Source of the DNA: Thermoplasmata archaeon
Lineage (GTDB): Archaea > Thermoplasmatota > Thermoplasmata > Thermoplasmatales > Thermoplasmataceae
NCBI GenBank assembly: GCA_021797555.1
Contig: JAJZZM010000012.1
Span: forward strand, 67,775 to 131,774
Direction: 5' to 3'
DNA: 64,000 nucleotides
The notes beneath the pieces were generated by a model. It ran no database searches and was not told the DNA's origin. It saw only the letters and a program-made list of their open reading frames with translations. Below, one piece after another: positions 62,681 through 64,000 of the stretch (position 1 is the first letter of the stretch; every line of letters begins with the position of its first letter). Position numbers and translations under genes: made by a program.

Positions 62681-64000
62681 ATGAAAGAGAGAATTTTGGT
62701 AAACTGTGCATTGCCATACGCTAATGGGCCATTGCATTTAGGCCATATTGCCGGCGCATATTTAGGTGCAGATATATTTGTAAGATTTAACAGGTTAAAT
62801 GATAAAGAAGTTTTATTTATTTCGGGAAGTGATGAATATGGGACCCCTATAACTATAACTGCAGAAAAAAATAATGTATCGCCGCAGGAAATAGCAGATA
62901 AATATAATAAAGAACAGTATGAAACATTCAAAGACATAGATATAATTTTTGATAAATTTACAAGGACTACAGATCCGGAACATGTGAAGGACGTAGATGA
63001 ATTCTTTTTAAATTTATATAATAAAAAATATTTAGAAAAAAGATATATGGTATCGCCATTCTGCAAAAAATTAAATAAATTCATGCCGGACAGGTATATA
63101 GAAGGAGAATGCCCTTACTGTGGTTATAAGGAAGCCAGGGGAGATCAGTGTGACAACTGTGGCAGAACCCTGGACCCGATAGAATTAATTAATCCAGTAT
63201 GTAAATTAAGTGATGAAAAACCAGAATTCAGGGTAACTGAGCATTTCTTTTTAAGATTAGACTTATTGCAGGATAAACTAATGGATTATTTAAATGGAAA
63301 GGATTTCTGGAAAAATAATGTTCTGGCCTTTACAAAAAATTTTGTAAATGACGGGTTAAGGCCAAGGGCAATAACTAGGGACCTTGACTGGGGTGTTAAA
63401 ATACCATTAGATAATTATAATGATAAGAGGATATATGTCTGGTTTGAGGCTTTAATAGGTTATATAACCGGTGCAAGAACATACTCCATGGAAATTAATA
63501 AGCCAGATTACTGGAAAGACTTCTATTTTGATAATAAAATAAAATCATATTATTTCATAGGCAAGGATAATATACCATTTCATACAGTTATATGGCCTGC
63601 AATGCTGATAGCCCATGGAAATTATAATATGCCATACAATGTTCCTGCAAATGAGTATTTGCGTTTTGAGGGAGAACAGTTTTCAAAAAGCCGTGGTATA
63701 GGATATACAGTAAATGAAATGTTAAAAATAATAGATAAAAATTCATTAAGATACTATATATCATCAATATTGCCTGAAACCGGAGACTCGGATTTCTCAT
63801 TAAAGGAATTCCAGGATAAGGTTAATTCAGAATTAATAGATAAATATGGAAATTATATATATAGATTAGAAAGTTTTATTGATAAAAATAAATTAAATAT
63901 AACAAAACCTGAAAAATTAGATGATAATGATGAGGACATTATTAATGTATTGAAAAGTAAATTTGATGATTATAAAAGTGAATTAAATAACCTGCACATT
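62681..64000 (+). CDS. metG: Methionyl-tRNA synthetase (C-terminus outside window)
   Basis: The frame is open for 440 codons from ATG 62681 to the window edge. Class I motifs are clear: the HIGH-type signature PLHLGHIAG (residues 17-25), SGSDEYGTPI, zinc-binding CPYC and CDNC near 144-160, and the KMSKS-type loop reading FSKSRG near 334-339. LDWGVKIPLD and YVWFEALIGYITG are also conserved. The anticodon-binding helices start near residue 380 and continue outside the window. The unusual KMSKS first residues (QFSKSRG) are common in this family. Confidence 0.95.
   Translation, partial: MKERILVNCALPYANGPLHLGHIAGAYLGADIFVRFNRLNDKEVLFISGSDEYGTPITITAEKNNVSPQEIADKYNKEQYETFKDIDIIFDKFTRTTDPEHVKDVDEFFLNLYNKKYLEKRYMVSPFCKKLNKFMPDRYIEGECPYCGYKEARGDQCDNCGRTLDPIELINPVCKLSDEKPEFRVTEHFFLRLDLLQDKLMDYLNGKDFWKNNVLAFTKNFVNDGLRPRAITRDLDWGVKIPLDNYNDKRIYVWFEALIGYITGARTYSMEINKPDYWKDFYFDNKIKSYYFIGKDNIPFHTVIWPAMLIAHGNYNMPYNVPANEYLRFEGEQFSKSRGIGYTVNEMLKIIDKNSLRYYISSILPETGDSDFSLKEFQDKVNSELIDKYGNYIYRLESFIDKNKLNITKPEKLDDNDEDIINVLKSKFDDYKSELNNLHI

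Overview
This window is a chromosome segment of a thermoacidophilic euryarchaeon of the order Thermoplasmatales; Picrophilus torridus or a close relative is my best guess. That guess rests on gene content, base composition and recollection of the families, not on a search. The archaeal assignment itself is secure: TBP, aRF1, exosome subunits Rrp4/Rrp41/Rrp42, SBDS, RNA polymerase subunits F and P, ribosomal proteins L21e and L37Ae, DNA polymerase II small subunit DP1, Pus10, EndA and a VAT-type CDC48 ATPase. The DNA is very AT-rich, with AGG/AGA for Arg and ATA for Ile. Genes that begin a transcript mostly have a TATA-like box about 25 nt before the start codon (leaderless), while internal operon genes have GGTGA Shine-Dalgarno motifs. 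I used both signals to revise several starts.

Layout. 1-4.0 kb: an ornithine cyclodeaminase-family gene cut by the window edge, an Asp/Glu-racemase-family gene, and the archaeal mevalonate-entry cluster (HMG-CoA synthase, thiolase-fold protein, DUF35 protein). 4.2-11.4 kb: an SPFH protein, then a long minus-strand information-processing array (SBDS, Rrp4, Rrp41, Rrp42, L37Ae, RpoP, Pus10, L21e, RpoF, DUF655, KsgA). 11.4-21.1 kb: metabolism and transport (MFS, sulfite-oxidase-like protein, amidohydrolase, NicO-like protein, glycerol kinase, DUF763, Nramp-like transporter and its DtxR/MntR-like regulator). 21.4-28.9 kb: HyuA/HyuB hydantoinase pair, exonuclease III, VAT ATPase, MthK-like K+ channel. 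29-30.9 kb: an accessory patch with decayed coding sequence, a GC hairpin and two unrecognised genes. 30.9-36.7 kb: aRF1, UMP kinase, a Cys-rich HTH/Cys-rich protein pair, a PadR-controlled ABC exporter and a BadF-type kinase. 36.8-43.3 kb: a homocitrate/isopropylmalate synthase-type enzyme and an aconitase-type LeuCD pair, flanking an ars-like transporter/regulator pair, a phosphoesterase and an MFS gene. 43.7-64 kb: MFS, DP1, IMP dehydrogenase, envelope proteins, TruD, TBP, SufT-like protein, CoaD-DUF84 fusion, aminotransferase, small GTPase, EndA, S2, GMP synthetase subunit B, Lrp-type RAM protein, HisRS, a sugar-nucleotide epimerase, HPP protein and the start of MetRS.

Connections. The homocitrate-synthase-like gene, the LeuCD-like pair and the aminotransferase could serve the alpha-aminoadipate route to lysine; the first two share a TACGAA/TACGAT upstream motif. 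GuaB and the GMP synthetase subunit give the IMP-to-GMP branch. The Nramp-like gene has a perfect 9-5-9 inverted repeat in its leader, next to the MntR-like gene. I see no CRISPR array, rRNA, tRNA or intact insertion sequence. The larger gene-free gaps hold mostly AT-rich DNA with short, probably decayed, coding fragments and one degenerate repeat pair.
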